Shown piece after piece: positions 12,939 to 13,844 of a stretch of DNA of 13,844 nucleotides. The position numbers and the translations under genes were made by a program. Under the pieces are notes generated by a model. That model was not told the DNA's origin. It made no database searches and saw nothing but the letters and a program-made list of their open reading frames with translations. Origin of the DNA: Bacteroidota bacterium (lineage in GTDB: Bacteria; Bacteroidota; Bacteroidia; Chitinophagales; Chitinophagaceae); contig JAEZIL010000038.1 in assembly GCA_023436685.1 (NCBI GenBank), positions 1 through 13,844 of the forward strand. Reading direction: 5' to 3'. How positions within the stretch are numbered: the stretch's first letter is position 1; every line of letters begins with the position of its first letter.

Positions 12939-13844
12939 TTATATTCTGCCTTTTTCGTAGGTCAATTGTTTGAAGTATTCTACATCTTTCAGCAGGCTTT
13001 TCTTTTTCAGTTGCAGCTTAATGAAAGCGGTAAGCGACGACAGTGGTGACAGTACAAATATTGCCGTCAGCAGCAGGCGCATGAACATCTTCACCCTGCC
13101 AGCGCGGTTCGGGTCGCCAGGACCGCCTTTTTCGCGTATGAACTTAGCCCAGTAACGGAAGTTTTTGATACCGCGTTGTTCCAGCAACACCAGTCCGGGA
13201 TTTAGCTGTATAGCTCCATTGCTCAACAGGCTGTTTTGCAGGCTGTCTAATTTACCATTAATAAGATGCTCATATATCGGTAAACCAAAACGTTTAGCGC
13301 CTTTTATGTCTTTGTCTTGTACACCGGCTGCAGGCAGCAGGCCAGACGCTTCTTTTTGGCCGGTAAAGTTCCAGCGGATGATGGTAAGTAATGATATCAG
13401 GTTGGTATAACTATCCTGCAACACAATGTTACCTACCAGATTAGCACCAACATTTATTAGTTCTTCTTTTACCTTTTCCTGCCCATGTAGCCACATATTT
13501 CGGCAGCCAACTATCGTTACTACAGGCTTGCCCTTCATCACCTGTGCATATTTACTTTTCAAAAAAGAGGTAGTAGGTTGCGATGGATTCAGGAACCAGG
13601 GCTGATAGCCAAATATCACCAGGTCATAATCCTTATTCATCACACTATCGGGCAATGGTTTTATTACCGATGGTATCCGCTCAACCGTTTCAGGCATCGC
13701 GTCAAAGAACTGCATTGCCGTCCAAGGGAATGGGAATGGCTTTTCCATTTCGATCTCAGCAAAGTCTATCTCTGCTTTATTCTTTATATCAAGCAACGTA
13801 TTGTCAAGAATATCCCTTAACTGTCCCGATTGCGAGAAGTAAAC
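12939..13844 (-). CDS. darA: DarA-like (dialkylresorcinol condensing enzyme family) protein, N-terminus missing
   Basis: The minus strand is open from the right edge to a stop at 12941-12939, giving 301 residues. The window starts at VYFSQSGQLRDILDN, the flavodoxin-like phosphate-loop region, so only a few N-terminal residues are missing; the TTG at 13796 is internal, not the start. Further marks are KPFPFPWTAMQFFDAMPE, YDLVIFGYQPWFLNPS and GKPVVTIVGCRNMWLHGQEKV, as in the family annotated DarA in Bacteroidota, which works with the ketosynthase DarB in making dialkylresorcinols and flexirubin-type pigments. A membrane helix (MFMRLLLTAIFVLSPLSSLTAF) lies near the C-terminus, followed by a basic tail. 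The family match is from memory of motif patterns. The function here depends on whether a DarB-like ketosynthase lies just beyond the edge; none is visible. Confidence 0.75.
   Translation of the reverse strand, partial: VYFSQSGQLRDILDNTLLDIKNKAEIDFAEIEMEKPFPFPWTAMQFFDAMPETVERIPSVIKPLPDSVMNKDYDLVIFGYQPWFLNPSQPTTSFLKSKYAQVMKGKPVVTIVGCRNMWLHGQEKVKEELINVGANLVGNIVLQDSYTNLISLLTIIRWNFTGQKEASGLLPAAGVQDKDIKGAKRFGLPIYEHLINGKLDSLQNSLLSNGAIQLNPGLVLLEQRGIKNFRYWAKFIREKGGPGDPNRAGRVKMFMRLLLTAIFVLSPLSSLTAFIKLQLKKKSLLKDVEYFKQLTYEKGRI

Noticed and set aside
13794..13796. TTG as start codon of the DarA-like gene
   Set aside because: The frame stays open to the window edge and the residues upstream (VYFSQSGQL) are the conserved flavodoxin-like loop, so the real start lies beyond 13844.
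1..13844. tRNA, rRNA, CRISPR array or insertion sequence
   Set aside because: No clover-leaf with T-loop GTTCRA context, no regularly spaced repeats, and no transposase or long terminal inverted repeats were seen by eye.

Overview
The window looks like chromosomal DNA from a member of the Bacteroidota, most likely from the Chitinophagia/Sphingobacteriia side; the genus cannot be fixed from sequence alone. The reasons are: A+T-rich intergenic DNA, start codons with hardly any Shine-Dalgarno sequence, several copies of the Bacteroidota -7 promoter element TAnnTTTG just upstream of genes (3233-3240, 8362-8369, 10044-10051, and 9992-9999 on the minus strand), and protein families typical of the phylum (double OmpA-domain protein, DarA-like flavodoxin-fold protein, MacB-type permease without an adjacent ATPase). 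No mobile element, phage gene, CRISPR array, rRNA or tRNA was found.

Layout. 1-564 (minus): N-terminal part of a GlxA/AraC-type regulator, cut by the window edge. 695-1246: RibD_C/DHFR-fold reductase. 1419-1715: HU DNA-binding protein with a strong terminator. 1809-3187: the most interesting block. A promoter with a perfect inverted repeat in its spacer is followed by two tandem leader-peptide attenuators, each with a tiny ORF carrying consecutive cysteine codons and a strong intrinsic terminator. Next come an A+T-rich gene of unknown function and an overlapping 1-Cys peroxiredoxin. 3261-4615: a 49-residue basic protein and an RlmL-like rRNA methyltransferase. 4608-5456 (minus): OmpA-family protein. 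5699-8311: ClpB disaggregase. 8385-8729: DUF486 membrane protein. 8707-9975 (minus): MFS transporter. 10060-12794: probable operon of a MacB-like permease, a PyrR-like phosphoribosyltransferase and an isoaspartyl peptidase/asparaginase. 12939-13844 (minus): DarA-like protein, N-terminus outside the window.

The main inference is that the 1809-3187 block is a sulfur (cysteine)-responsive stress operon. When Cys-tRNA is short, ribosomes should stall on the Cys codons of the leaders, antiterminator helices should form (5 bp plus a wobble in the first, 8 perfect bp in the second), and RNA polymerase should read through into the unknown gene and the peroxiredoxin. The two modules share a CC-[H/N]-N-Y peptide core and a TAGGAT-CTATGT box, so they look like diverged duplicates. 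I know of cysteine leader-peptide attenuation from other phyla but of no description of such a tandem arrangement in Bacteroidota; that is a statement about my knowledge, not a search result.

The rest of the window is ordinary housekeeping and stress functions (nucleoid protein, chaperone, rRNA modification, transport). Smaller oddities are an in-frame 36-codon extension after the asparaginase stop, two tail-to-tail gene overlaps and near-leaderless starts.
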